64,000 bases of DNA from Ideonella sp. A 288 (lineage in GTDB: Bacteria; Pseudomonadota; Gammaproteobacteria; Burkholderiales; Burkholderiaceae_C), in contig NZ_MWLO01000126.1 in NCBI RefSeq assembly GCF_002198735.1, positions 1-64,000 on the forward strand, in the 5' to 3' direction. Made by a program: the position numbers and the translations under genes. The first letter of the stretch is position 1; each line of letters begins with the position of its first letter. The notes beneath the pieces were generated by a model, which worked only from the letters and a program-made list of their open reading frames with translations, was not told the DNA's origin and made no database searches. Below are positions 27,488 through 35,878 of this stretch, one piece after another.

Positions 27488-28776
27488 CGACGCACCAGTG
27501 CCTGCCCAGCATGGGCCGCCGAGCGATGATCGCTGCCACGGCGGCCTTGTCGGCCGGCTGTGCCAACGTGGTCGACATCGCCGAGCGCCACGGCGATGCC
27601 AACCTGGTTCAAGAGCGGGTGATGAACCAGCAACTGCTGCTCAACGTGGTTCGGGCCGCACACCGGCAGCCGCTGCACTTCAGCCGCATCCCGTACATCA
27701 AGCTGCCACTGGCCAGTTCCTCACCCTGGGAGTTCACCTTCCCGTTCGGCGACGTGGGGAGCTATACCCGCAATTCGGTCAAGACCAGCGTGGGAGGCGG
27801 CCTGATCACGGTGGAAGTCTCGCCGCAGGACAGCCAGGAATTCATCCAGGGCATCACCACGCCGGTGCGCCTGGGCATGATGGAGTTGTACCTTCAACAG
27901 GGCTGGCCGAAGCAACTCGTGATCTACCTGATGGTGGAGGAGATTCGGCTGTACCGAAAGACCGACGCCGGGCAAGAGATCGTCCTTCGATTCCGAAACG
28001 ACCCCGGGGATCCGAATGACCTGGACCGTTTCGCCGAGGCCGTGGACGACATCACCGCGTGCGACCTTGCCATCAGCCCCGAGCCGGCGAAGTTCGGCCC
28101 CGCTCTGGCGCCGCTCTGGAACGCACCCTTGGCGGGGGTACCCGAAGCGATGCAGGCCGGCGTGGTGGGCCTGAACGGCAAAGTCATGTCGCTTCAGTTG
28201 GCACCGGGCAGCCGCTTCAAGCTGGTCCCTCGCGCTGGCGAAGCCGATCCAAAGAACTGCCTGCCCGCTGACAGCGACAAGACCCAAATCAGTGCCCAAG
28301 AGCTCCGGTCGAGCAATGTCGCGACCAAGCGTGAGACGCTCATGCAAGTCATTCGCAAATCCGGCGCCGTCGACCGCCGCACGGCCCAGACCACCAGCGA
28401 AACCGGGCCCTCCGCGTACTCGGCCGAGTTCGTCATGCGCTCCCCCGACAGCATGATCTACTACCTAGGCGAGGTGCTGCGCAACGGTGGAAAAGTCACG
28501 GTCCGCCGCGACCGTGACGACAGCCGGGCGACACTGTTCACTGTCACCGCAGGACCCGTCGGCTTCGGGTCAGCGCCCGAAGCCGCCGCGGTTTGGGTCG
28601 ATCACTGGGGTACCCGCTATGCCATACCGCGGGCCGACTCACTCGGCGCACCGGCATCGCTCACCAAACCCAAGGACCGGAGCATGCAGACCCTCGCGCT
28701 GGTCGGCCAGATCCTGCAGTTGCAGAACAAGGCCAGTGCACCACCGCGATCTGCATTGGTTCGGGTCGAGCCTTGA
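27484..28776 (+). CDS. Uncharacterised lipoprotein of the cyclase-protease operon
   Basis: 430 residues. N-terminus has Arg residues (GRRAMIAATAALSAGC) with lipobox LSAGC, so it is predicted to be lipid-anchored. The rest has no family I recognise; FTFPFGDVGSYTRNS and EVLRNGGKVTVRR hint at a beta-rich body. The start overlaps the subtilase stop (ATGA). Convergent with a methyltransferase 64 bp away, with no clear terminator. A role as a surface or periplasmic partner of the protease is inference. Confidence 0.7.
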   Translation: MTTHQCLPSMGRRAMIAATAALSAGCANVVDIAERHGDANLVQERVMNQQLLLNVVRAAHRQPLHFSRIPYIKLPLASSSPWEFTFPFGDVGSYTRNSVKTSVGGGLITVEVSPQDSQEFIQGITTPVRLGMMELYLQQGWPKQLVIYLMVEEIRLYRKTDAGQEIVLRFRNDPGDPNDLDRFAEAVDDITACDLAISPEPAKFGPALAPLWNAPLAGVPEAMQAGVVGLNGKVMSLQLAPGSRFKLVPRAGEADPKNCLPADSDKTQISAQELRSSNVATKRETLMQVIRKSGAVDRRTAQTTSETGPSAYSAEFVMRSPDSMIYYLGEVLRNGGKVTVRRDRDDSRATLFTVTAGPVGFGSAPEAAAVWVDHWGTRYAIPRADSLGAPASLTKPKDRSMQTLALVGQILQLQNKASAPPRSALVRVEP

Positions 28777-28840
28777 ATCAGCCGTCACCGTCACCGGCCA
28801 AAGTTGGCTCGGCAGGACGGTCAGAGTGCCGGCGGGGCTC

Positions 28841-29512
28841 TCAGTTCGCCTTCAGCCGGAACACGTACTGGAACGCGTTGGCATCCACTGCGGCCTGCTC
28901 GGGGTCGACGCCACCGGCGGCGGCCAGCGTGCGGATCGCGTCCATCAGGCCCGCGGGCGGCTGGGCCGGCAACTGGCGGCTGATGGCGTGGTCGATGCGC
29001 CAGCCGGCCTGCAGGAACATCTCCATCATCGTCACCCGGGTGAACCAGCGCAGGTGGGTGCGGTCCATCAGGCCCGAATCCTCGTAGCGGAACAGGCCGC
29101 TGGCCAGGCGCATCTGCAGGCTCCAGTGCTGGGCATTGGGGATGCAGGCCAGCAGGCAGCCGTCGGGGTCGATGGCCTCGCGGATGCGGGCCACCTGGCG
29201 CCACGGGTCGCGCAGGTGCTCGAGGCAATCGCCGAAGATCCAGCAGTCGCTCGGAAAGAGATTGTCGAAGGCAGCGCCGCCGAAAGTCTCGATGTCGCCG
29301 GCCAGCGCCTCGGTGCAGGCCGAGGCGGCCACGGCGGCGTAATCGGGGTCGATGTCGATGCCCACGTACTCGGCCGCCGGGTTGGTGGCACGGTAGGCGC
29401 GGGCCATCGCGCCGTGCATGCAGCCCACCTCGACGACGCGCCGCGCGTTGGGCGGGATCAGGGCCAGCAGGTCGGCGTTGACGATGCTGTGGGCGGGGGT
29501 CTGCTTCATCAT
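28841..29512 (-). CDS. SAM-dependent methyltransferase (Methyltransf_23-like)
   Basis: 223 residues. VVEVGCMHGAMARAY is motif I, YVGIDIDPDYAA the acidic strand-2 end, and WIFGDCLEHLRDPW, ACIPNAQHWS and LRWFTRVTMMEMF the usual small-molecule/glycan methyltransferase blocks. Two ATGs stand in tandem at the start, with CTGGAGCG spaced for them. A candidate FlhDC-class promoter lies 43 nt upstream, so it seems to form its own transcription unit. Target unknown; a flagellin, glycan or secreted-protein role is possible. Confidence 0.8.
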   Translation of the reverse strand: MMKQTPAHSIVNADLLALIPPNARRVVEVGCMHGAMARAYRATNPAAEYVGIDIDPDYAAVAASACTEALAGDIETFGGAAFDNLFPSDCWIFGDCLEHLRDPWRQVARIREAIDPDGCLLACIPNAQHWSLQMRLASGLFRYEDSGLMDRTHLRWFTRVTMMEMFLQAGWRIDHAISRQLPAQPPAGLMDAIRTLAAAGGVDPEQAAVDANAFQYVFRLKAN

Positions 29513-29554
29513 GGGGACACGCTCCAGGGCCGCGCCGAGCGCAGCCAGCGCAGG

Positions 29555-29611
29555 CAGTAGACCGCGGCGGCGGCCCGGGCGATCGGTGGAAAGCGGGCGC
29601 GATCACGGCCC
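29555..29611 (-). promoter_or_regulatory. Candidate FlhDC-class promoter of methyltransferase 28841-29512
   Basis: On the - strand: GGGCCGTGATCGCGCC (from 29611), CGCTTTCCACCGATCGCC, and TCTACT (29561-29556) exactly 31 nt after the TTT. GGCGGTCTACTG-type downstream sequence is shared with the TolC-Pse operon promoter. Confidence 0.6.
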
Positions 29612-29649
29612 ATCTCCGGCGCCGGCCACCACCGCCGGCCGCGCAGCCG

Positions 29650-30873
29650 TCAGCGCTCGCGGAACGCTTCCTTCGACTTGAGCACCGGACGCAGCAGGTA
29701 GCTCAGCACCGAGCGCTGGCCGGTGTGGATCTCGGCCTGGCCGGACATGCCCGGCAGCACCGCCAGCGGCCGGCCGCCGGCCTGCAGCGAGGCCGAATCG
29801 GCCTGCACCACCGCGCGGTACCAGGTGGCCTCGGCGGCGCCGCGCTCGGTGTCGCCCAGCACGTCGGGGCTGATGCTGCGGATGGTGCCGTGCAGGCTGC
29901 CGTAGACGGTGGATTCATAGGCCGACAGCTTGATTTCGACGCCCTGCCCCACCTGGATGAAGCCGATGTCGGCCGGGCGGATGCGCGCCTCGACCAGCAC
30001 CCGGTCGCCCAGCGGCACGATCTCCATCACCACCGCGCCGGGCCCGACGACGCCGCCCACGGTGTTGGCCGCGATGCGTTTGACCAGGCCGCGCACCGGC
30101 GACTTCAGCACCGTGTGCTCGACCAGATCACGACGCACCACCATCTGTTCGTCGAGCTGGCTCAGCTCGGTCTGCAGCCGCACCAGTTCGGCACTGGCGT
30201 CCTGGCGGAAGCGGTTGATGCGCTCCTGCGTCTGCAGCTCCAGTTCGTTGAGCTGGCGGCGCACGCGCATCACCTCCACCTCGCTCATCAGGCCCTTGGC
30301 CGACATCGATTCGGCCATCGCCAGCTCGCGCTCGAGCAGGCCCAGGCTGCGACGGTTCATCGCCACCGCCTCCTGCAGCGCGCGGGCCCGTGCCTGGTAG
30401 GACTCTGTCTCGCCGGCCACCACTGCCGAGGCGCCCTTGAGCGCCGGGCCGAACACCAGCGGGCGGCCGGTGGCTTCGGCCTGCAACCGCGCGATCGCGC
30501 CGCGCAGGGCCATGCGCTTGGCCTGGCCTTCGTTCTGCTGCGCCTCCGCCCGCGTCGGGTCCAGCAGCGCCAGCGGCTGGCCGGCCTCGACGGCCTGGCC
30601 CTCGCGCACCATCAGCTCGCGCAGCAGCCCGCCTTCCAGGCTGGCGATGACCTGCTCGCGGCCGTCGGGCACCACGCGCGCATCGGCGCGGCTGACCATG
30701 TCCACCTGCGCCACCGAGGCCCAGCCGATGCCCGACACCAGCAGCGCCAGCATCAGGTAGATGGCCCAGGACGCGCCGGGCGTGCCCTCGACCTGGCGCG
30801 CGGCCTGCACCGCGTCGACGAACACGAGGTCGCTGCGCCGCAGCGTCGCGTCCTTGGGGGTGAACCAGGCCAT
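29650..30873 (-). CDS. HlyD-family type I secretion adaptor (LapC-like)
   Basis: 407 residues, one N-terminal membrane helix (WAIYLMLALLVSGIGWASVA, residues ~39-58) and a large periplasmic part. It bridges the ABC transporter and TolC protein. A lipoyl-like half reads DGREQVIASLEGGLLRELMV and VEAGQPLALLDPTRAE, then a long coiled-coil, then VKSPVRGLVKRIAANTVGGVV and the beta-barrel end with GYIQVGQGVEIKLSAY-like sequence. Length fits HlyD/LapC. It is 16 bp after the ABC gene, last in that operon. Confidence 0.9.
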   Translation of the reverse strand: MAWFTPKDATLRRSDLVFVDAVQAARQVEGTPGASWAIYLMLALLVSGIGWASVAQVDMVSRADARVVPDGREQVIASLEGGLLRELMVREGQAVEAGQPLALLDPTRAEAQQNEGQAKRMALRGAIARLQAEATGRPLVFGPALKGASAVVAGETESYQARARALQEAVAMNRRSLGLLERELAMAESMSAKGLMSEVEVMRVRRQLNELELQTQERINRFRQDASAELVRLQTELSQLDEQMVVRRDLVEHTVLKSPVRGLVKRIAANTVGGVVGPGAVVMEIVPLGDRVLVEARIRPADIGFIQVGQGVEIKLSAYESTVYGSLHGTIRSISPDVLGDTERGAAEATWYRAVVQADSASLQAGGRPLAVLPGMSGQAEIHTGQRSVLSYLLRPVLKSKEAFRER

Positions 30874-30889
30874 CGCGGGGTCGGGCGCG

Positions 30890-33079
30890 CTAGGCGACCG
30901 CCTCCGGGCTGGTGGTGGCCGACGGGACGGCCGCCGCGCCGGGCGGTGGCGGGCGCTGGCCCGACAGCGCCGCCAGCACCACGGCCTTGGGGCCGTCGAG
31001 CACGACGCGGCCGAGGTCGACCACCAGCACGCGCTGCACCAGTTCCAGCACCGCCGGGCGGTGCGTCACCATCACCAGCGTGCAGTCGCCGCAGGCCGCG
31101 TGCAGCTGGCGCAGGAAGGCGGCCTCCGACTGTGCGTCCATCGAGCTGGTGGGCTCGTCCATCAGGATCACCTGCGGCCGCGTCACCAGGCAGCGCGTCA
31201 GCGCCACCAGCTGGCGCTGGCCGCCGGACAGCAGCGTGCCGGCCTCGCCGACCGGCAGGTCCCAACCCATCGGGTGAGCGTCCACCACCCGGGCCAGGCC
31301 GGTGAGGCGGGCGATCTCGTCGAGCCGGCCCGGGTCGGCCGACGAACGGCCGAGCAGCACGTTGTCGCGCAGCGTGCCGTGGAAGAGGCGCGGGTCCTGC
31401 GCGACGAAACCCACCTTGGCGCGGTAGTCGGCCGGGTCGATCTGGCGCAGGTCGATGCCGTCCACCTCCACGCGGCCGGCGGTGGGCAGGTACAGCCCCG
31501 CCAGCAGGCGCAGCACGGTGGACTTGCCGCTGCCGATGCGGCCCAGGATGGCCACCCGCTCGCCGGGCTCGAAGCGCAGGTTCAGCCCCTGCAGCACCTG
31601 CGGCGCGGCCTTGCCGGCGGGCGACGGATAGGCAAAGCCCAGGTCGTGCAGCGACAGCCGGCCGCGGATGCGCGGCTGCGGCACGTAGTTGCGGGCGGGG
31701 TCGCGTTCAACCGGCTGGGCCATCACGTCGTCGAGCGCCCGCATCGCCGCGCGCGCACCCTGGTAGCGCATGCCCAGGCTCACCAGCATCGACAGCGGCC
31801 CCAGCGCGCGGCCGGCGAACATCACCGCGCCGATCAGCATGCCGCCGGTGATGGCCTTTTCCTGGATCAGGTGCACGCCCCACACCAGCATCAGCAGCGT
31901 GACGATCTGCTGCGACACCGCCGACAGGTTGATCGTCCAGCTGGTGATGCGGCGCGAGCGCAGCGCCGATTCGGCGGCCGCGGCATTGGAGGTCTCGAAG
32001 TGCTGCAGGAAGCGGCCCTGCGCGCCGGCGGCCTTCAGGTCCTCCAGGCCGTCCACCGCCTCGACCAGCACGCCGTGCAGGTCGGCATGCTGGCGCATGT
32101 TGGCGCTCATCGCGCGGCGCAGCGAGCCCTGGATGGCCATGGCCAGCCCCAGCACCAGCGGGATGGTGATCACCAGCACCCAGCCCAGTGGCCCGCCGAT
32201 GACGAAGGTCATCGCCACGAAGACCAGCACGAAAGGCAGGTCGGTGACCGCCGCCAGCGTGGCCGACGAGAAGAACTCGCGCACCGTCTCCACCTGGCCC
32301 AGCACGTGCGCGTAGGCGCCCGACGAGCCGGGCCGGCTTTCCATGCGCACGCCCAGGCTCTGGCGGAACAGCGTGCTGCCCACTAGCAGGTCGGCCTTGC
32401 GGCCGGCCAGGTCGATCAGGTGCGTGCGCAGTTGCCGTGCCGTCAGGTCGAACAGCACCGCCAGCGCGCCCACCGCGGCCAGCGCCCACAGCGTGGTCAT
32501 GGCCTGGTGCGGGATGACCTTGTCGTAGACCACCGCGGTGACGATGCCGGTGACCAGCATCAGCGCATTGCTCAGCAGCGCGGCCAGCAGGGCAGAGCGG
32601 TAGTAGGGCAGGAAGCGCCGCATGGTGCCCCACAGCCAGTGGGCACCGGGTTCGCGCAGGCCATCGCCGTGCGCGCCCTGCGCCACGCGCGGGTGCGCCA
32701 CCAGCAGCTCGCCGCGGCAGCGTGCGACCAGTTCCACCTCGGGCAGACAGCGCTCGATGGCCACCGCGCCGGGCAGCACGATGTCGCACACCGGCACGTC
32801 GCCGTCGCGGCGCCGCGCCACCAGGATGCAGGCCTCGCCCTCGTCGAGCAGCAGCACCGCGGGCAGCAGCAGCGCATGCACCTGGTCGAGCCGCCGCGCC
32901 AGCAGGGCCGATTCGTAGCCGGCGTCGCGCAGCGCACGCACCGCCTGCTCGGGCGTCAGTGCGCCGTCCACCGGCACGTCGGCCAGCAGCGCCTCGACCG
33001 TGCGCTCGCGGCCATGGTGGCGGCTGAGCCAGGCCAGCGCTTGCGCCAGGCTGTCGTGGTCGAGGTTGCGGTCGCTCAT
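30890..33079 (-). CDS. Type I secretion ABC transporter with C39-like N-domain (LapB-like)
   Basis: 729 residues. N-terminal ~130 residues form a C39-like domain without the catalytic Cys (no Cys in the first 40 residues), as in HlyB/LapB, which recognise unprocessed RTX cargo. A six-helix membrane domain follows (~160-440), then the ATPase: Walker A GRIGSGKST, signature LSGGQ, Walker B ILMDEPTSS, switch MVTHR. Domain order and length match LapB-type exporters of large adhesins. Between an O-GlcNAc-transferase-like gene and the HlyD adaptor. Confidence 0.92.
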   Translation of the reverse strand: MSDRNLDHDSLAQALAWLSRHHGRERTVEALLADVPVDGALTPEQAVRALRDAGYESALLARRLDQVHALLLPAVLLLDEGEACILVARRRDGDVPVCDIVLPGAVAIERCLPEVELVARCRGELLVAHPRVAQGAHGDGLREPGAHWLWGTMRRFLPYYRSALLAALLSNALMLVTGIVTAVVYDKVIPHQAMTTLWALAAVGALAVLFDLTARQLRTHLIDLAGRKADLLVGSTLFRQSLGVRMESRPGSSGAYAHVLGQVETVREFFSSATLAAVTDLPFVLVFVAMTFVIGGPLGWVLVITIPLVLGLAMAIQGSLRRAMSANMRQHADLHGVLVEAVDGLEDLKAAGAQGRFLQHFETSNAAAAESALRSRRITSWTINLSAVSQQIVTLLMLVWGVHLIQEKAITGGMLIGAVMFAGRALGPLSMLVSLGMRYQGARAAMRALDDVMAQPVERDPARNYVPQPRIRGRLSLHDLGFAYPSPAGKAAPQVLQGLNLRFEPGERVAILGRIGSGKSTVLRLLAGLYLPTAGRVEVDGIDLRQIDPADYRAKVGFVAQDPRLFHGTLRDNVLLGRSSADPGRLDEIARLTGLARVVDAHPMGWDLPVGEAGTLLSGGQRQLVALTRCLVTRPQVILMDEPTSSMDAQSEAAFLRQLHAACGDCTLVMVTHRPAVLELVQRVLVVDLGRVVLDGPKAVVLAALSGQRPPPPGAAAVPSATTSPEAVA

Positions 33080-33097
33080 CGGGATCCGGAAGGTCGC

Positions 33098-34954
33098 TCA
33101 GTTTGCGCGATGGGCCAGCGCCAGCCGTTCGAACTCGGCCTCGATGTCGCGCACGAGTTGCGGCAGGTCGAACAGCGGCGACTGCCGGCCGTGCTCGGCC
33201 AGGTAGCGCTTGTACGAGGCCACGCGCTGCGGCTGGCGGCCCAGGCGCACGGCCTGGCGCTCGTACTCGTCCTGCGATTCGGTGACGAGGTCGGGCAGGC
33301 CCACCGCGGTGAGCAGGCTGCCGGCCATGCGCGAGATGTAGCTGCGGCCGGCGCGGGTGAGGATGGGCAGGCCCATCCACAGCGCGTCGCTGGCGGTGGT
33401 GCCGGCGTTGAACGGGAAGGTGTCGAGCATCAGGTCGGCCAGCTGGAAGCGAGCCAGGTAGTCGGGCGGCGACACCCGCGGCGCGAACACCAGGCGCTCG
33501 CGCGCCACGCCCTGGGCATCGGCCTCGCGCAGCATGTTCTCGCGGGCGGTGTCGTTGTCGGCCAGCAGCCACAGCACGCTGCCAGGCACCTGGTGCAGCA
33601 CCCGCATCCAGCCCTGGAACACCTCGTGGGTGAACTTGTGGTTGTTGTTGAACGAGCAGTAGACGAAGCCGTCCTCGGGCAGGCCGTTGGCCGCGCGAGT
33701 GGGCATCGGCCCGACGATGCGCTGGCGGTCGCTCACCTGGTAGCAGTGCGGCAGGTGGATCGGCTGTTCGGTGCAGTAGGGCTCCAGCTCGGGCGGCATC
33801 ACGAAGCGGTCGGCCAGGATCCAGTCGACCCCCGGCAGCGCCGAGGTGCCCGGCAGGCCGAGGTAGCTCACCTGCACCGGCGCGGCGCGGTGGCCCAGGA
33901 TGGCCGGTCGCGCGCCGTTGGTCAGGCCCTGCAGGTCGACCAGCACATCGATGCCGGCCTCGGCGATCAGCCTGGCGGCGGTCTCGTCATCGACGCCGGC
34001 CAGGCGCACGTGGTGGTCCACCGCGGCGAGCAGGCGGCGGCGCTGCGGGTCCTGGCCCTCGGGCGCCCAGCAGAAGGCCCAGACCTCGAAGCGGCTGCGG
34101 TCGTGCAGTTCGAACAGCTCGGGCACCAGCAGGCCCACGGCGTGCATGTGCAGGTCGCCCGACAGGTAGCCCACGCGGATGCGGCCGGTGCGCGGCGGCA
34201 TGGCCGCGTGCAGCGGCTCGGCCGGCGGCTTGGGCAGCCGCTCGTGCACGAAGCGCTGCGCGGCCAGCAGCTGCAGCGCCGGGTCGTCGGACAGGCCCAT
34301 CATCGCCAGCAGCGAGGTGCCGGTGAGTTGCATGTTCGGCGTCACCCCCGGCAGCGCCGTATAGGTGGGCCACGCGCACTGCTTCTGGCGCAGGTGCACG
34401 TGGTGCTGAATGACATCGAATTGGCGCGGCTTCAGTGCCAGGCTGGCGGCCAGCGCGGCCTCGGCCTCGGGAAAGCGGCGCAGGGTTTCCTGCAGACGGC
34501 CCAGGTTGTTGAACGCATGCACCTTCAGGTCGGGCGGCGTGGCGGCGTCGGCGGCCACCGCGCGCCATTGGTCGAGCGCCTCCTCGGGCTGGCCGCGCCG
34601 CTCGAGCAGGCTGCCCAGGTTGAGCCGCGCATGCGGGAACGAGGGCTGGGCCTCGATGGCCTGGCGGTAGGCCGCCTCGGCCTCGTCGGCCCGGCCCAGC
34701 GCGCTGAGCAGCGTGCCGCGGTTGAAGCAGGCCACGTGGCGCAGCGGCGAATCGGTGTGCTCGATCCAGGCGCCGTACAGCGCCTCGGCCGCGGCGGTGT
34801 CGCCGCCCTGCTGCAGCCGGTGGGCATGGCCCAGCAGATCGGGCAGCGGCATGGTGCCGCTGCGGGCGTGCACCAGCGCAGGCTGCGGGGGCTGGGCAGG
34901 CTGCGAGGGCTGCGCAGGCTGCGCCGTGGCCGAAGGCAGGGTCGTGACGGGCAT
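33098..34954 (-). CDS. TPR-containing O-GlcNAc-transferase-like protein (SPINDLY family, GT41)
   Basis: 618 residues from ATG 34954. A Gln/Pro-rich N-terminus (QPAQPSQPAQPPQPA) is followed by TPR repeats (residues ~50-200: FNRGTLLSALGRADEAEAAY, LNLGSLLERRGQPEEAL, FNNLGRLQETLRRFPEAEA) and a GT41 catalytic region with VGYLSGDLHMHAVG, DVLVDLQGLT, QVSYLGLPGTSALPGVDWI, FNAGTTASDALWMGLPILT. Such enzymes move a sugar onto Ser/Thr of proteins. A longer in-frame start (35119) is rejected because it would overlap the promoter element at 35012-35078. It shares an operon with the type I exporter (18 bp), so its target may be the cargo. Confidence 0.85.
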   Translation of the reverse strand: MPVTTLPSATAQPAQPSQPAQPPQPALVHARSGTMPLPDLLGHAHRLQQGGDTAAAEALYGAWIEHTDSPLRHVACFNRGTLLSALGRADEAEAAYRQAIEAQPSFPHARLNLGSLLERRGQPEEALDQWRAVAADAATPPDLKVHAFNNLGRLQETLRRFPEAEAALAASLALKPRQFDVIQHHVHLRQKQCAWPTYTALPGVTPNMQLTGTSLLAMMGLSDDPALQLLAAQRFVHERLPKPPAEPLHAAMPPRTGRIRVGYLSGDLHMHAVGLLVPELFELHDRSRFEVWAFCWAPEGQDPQRRRLLAAVDHHVRLAGVDDETAARLIAEAGIDVLVDLQGLTNGARPAILGHRAAPVQVSYLGLPGTSALPGVDWILADRFVMPPELEPYCTEQPIHLPHCYQVSDRQRIVGPMPTRAANGLPEDGFVYCSFNNNHKFTHEVFQGWMRVLHQVPGSVLWLLADNDTARENMLREADAQGVARERLVFAPRVSPPDYLARFQLADLMLDTFPFNAGTTASDALWMGLPILTRAGRSYISRMAGSLLTAVGLPDLVTESQDEYERQAVRLGRQPQRVASYKRYLAEHGRQSPLFDLPQLVRDIEAEFERLALAHRAN

Positions 34955-35011
34955 GGCAGGTTCTCGGCGCCACTGCGGCGCAAGGGCAAGGCGCACGGAG
35001 CGCGAGTGCCC

Positions 35012-35078
35012 ATCGTAGAAGCGGTGGGCGGGCGGAGAACCGGCGCAAAGGGGGGCGAAACGGGCGCTGTTCGGGCCC
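35012..35078 (-). promoter_or_regulatory. Candidate FlhDC-class promoter of the glycosyltransferase-T1SS operon
   Basis: On the - strand: GGGCCCGAACAGCGCC (from 35078), CGTTTCGCCCC, a second TTTGCGCCGG (from 35049), then TACGAT (35017-35012) 32 nt after the second TTT. The first TTT is one helical turn further up, so spacing is less regular than in the other sites. The element also bears on the divergent GNAT gene at 35185 only by proximity. Confidence 0.5.
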
Positions 35079-35184
35079 GGCGGGCGGCACATGGCACGAG
35101 CCGACGCCCGCCTGGCCACCCCCGGCGGTCGGCGGCACGCGAAGGCGCCGCAGAATGGCGACCGCCACCCCGGGAGCCCAGCCC

Positions 35185-35706
35185 ATGCACATCCGCCCGC
35201 TGACCGACGCCGATGCGACCGACTATCGCGCGCTGATGCTGCGCGCCTACACCACCGCGGCCGATGCCTTCACCTCGACCGCCGACGAGCGCGCGGCCGA
35301 GCCGCTGTCGTACTGGGTGCGGCGCATCGCCGATCCGCAGGGTCTGGGCGTGGCGCTGGGCGCGTTCGACCGCGGCGCGCTGGTCGGCACCGTGGCGCTG
35401 GAATTCAATGCCAAGCCGAAGACGCGGCACAAGGCCCTGTTGATCGGCATGTTCGTCGACGACGCCTGCCGCGGCCGCGGCGGCGGCCGGGCGCTGATGG
35501 ACGCGGCCCTGGCCTGCGCACGCGCGCGCGATGGCCTCACGCTGGTCACGCTCACCGTCACCCAGGGCAACGGTGCCGCCATCGGCCTGTACCAGCGCTG
35601 CGGCTTCCAGCCCTTCGGCGTCGAGCCGATGGCCATCCTCACGCCGGAGGGCTACCGGTCCAAGGTGCACATGGCTCTGGTGCTGAGCGCCAGCGCGGCG
35701 GCCTGA
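35185..35706 (+). CDS. GNAT family N-acetyltransferase
   Basis: 173 residues. MHIRPLTDADATDYRAL is a typical GNAT start; FVDDACRGRGGGRALM is the acetyl-CoA loop; VTQGNGAAIGLYQRCGF is motif B. CGGGAG lies 9 bp before ATG 35185, which is preferred to the upstream ATG 35155. It is divergent from the glycosyltransferase-T1SS operon and otherwise alone. Substrate cannot be inferred. Confidence 0.85.
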   Translation: MHIRPLTDADATDYRALMLRAYTTAADAFTSTADERAAEPLSYWVRRIADPQGLGVALGAFDRGALVGTVALEFNAKPKTRHKALLIGMFVDDACRGRGGGRALMDAALACARARDGLTLVTLTVTQGNGAAIGLYQRCGFQPFGVEPMAILTPEGYRSKVHMALVLSASAAA

Positions 35707-35878
35707 CGGCAGGCGGCCCCCGACGCCGCGCGCGGCTGCGTCCTTCCGTTGACGGACGCACCCCTGCGCCGCCGCGGTGCGTGGGATTGACGCTCCAGCG
35801 GGCCGCGTCGAGAGTGGACTCCCGTGCCGACGCCGTGTCGGCCGGATTCACACCCGCCACAGCCCGAGGAGATCGACG

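Noticed and set aside
34955-35119. Longer start (35119) for the GT41 gene
   Set aside because: The extra residues are low-complexity and overlap a promoter-like element; GAGAACC stands before ATG 34954.
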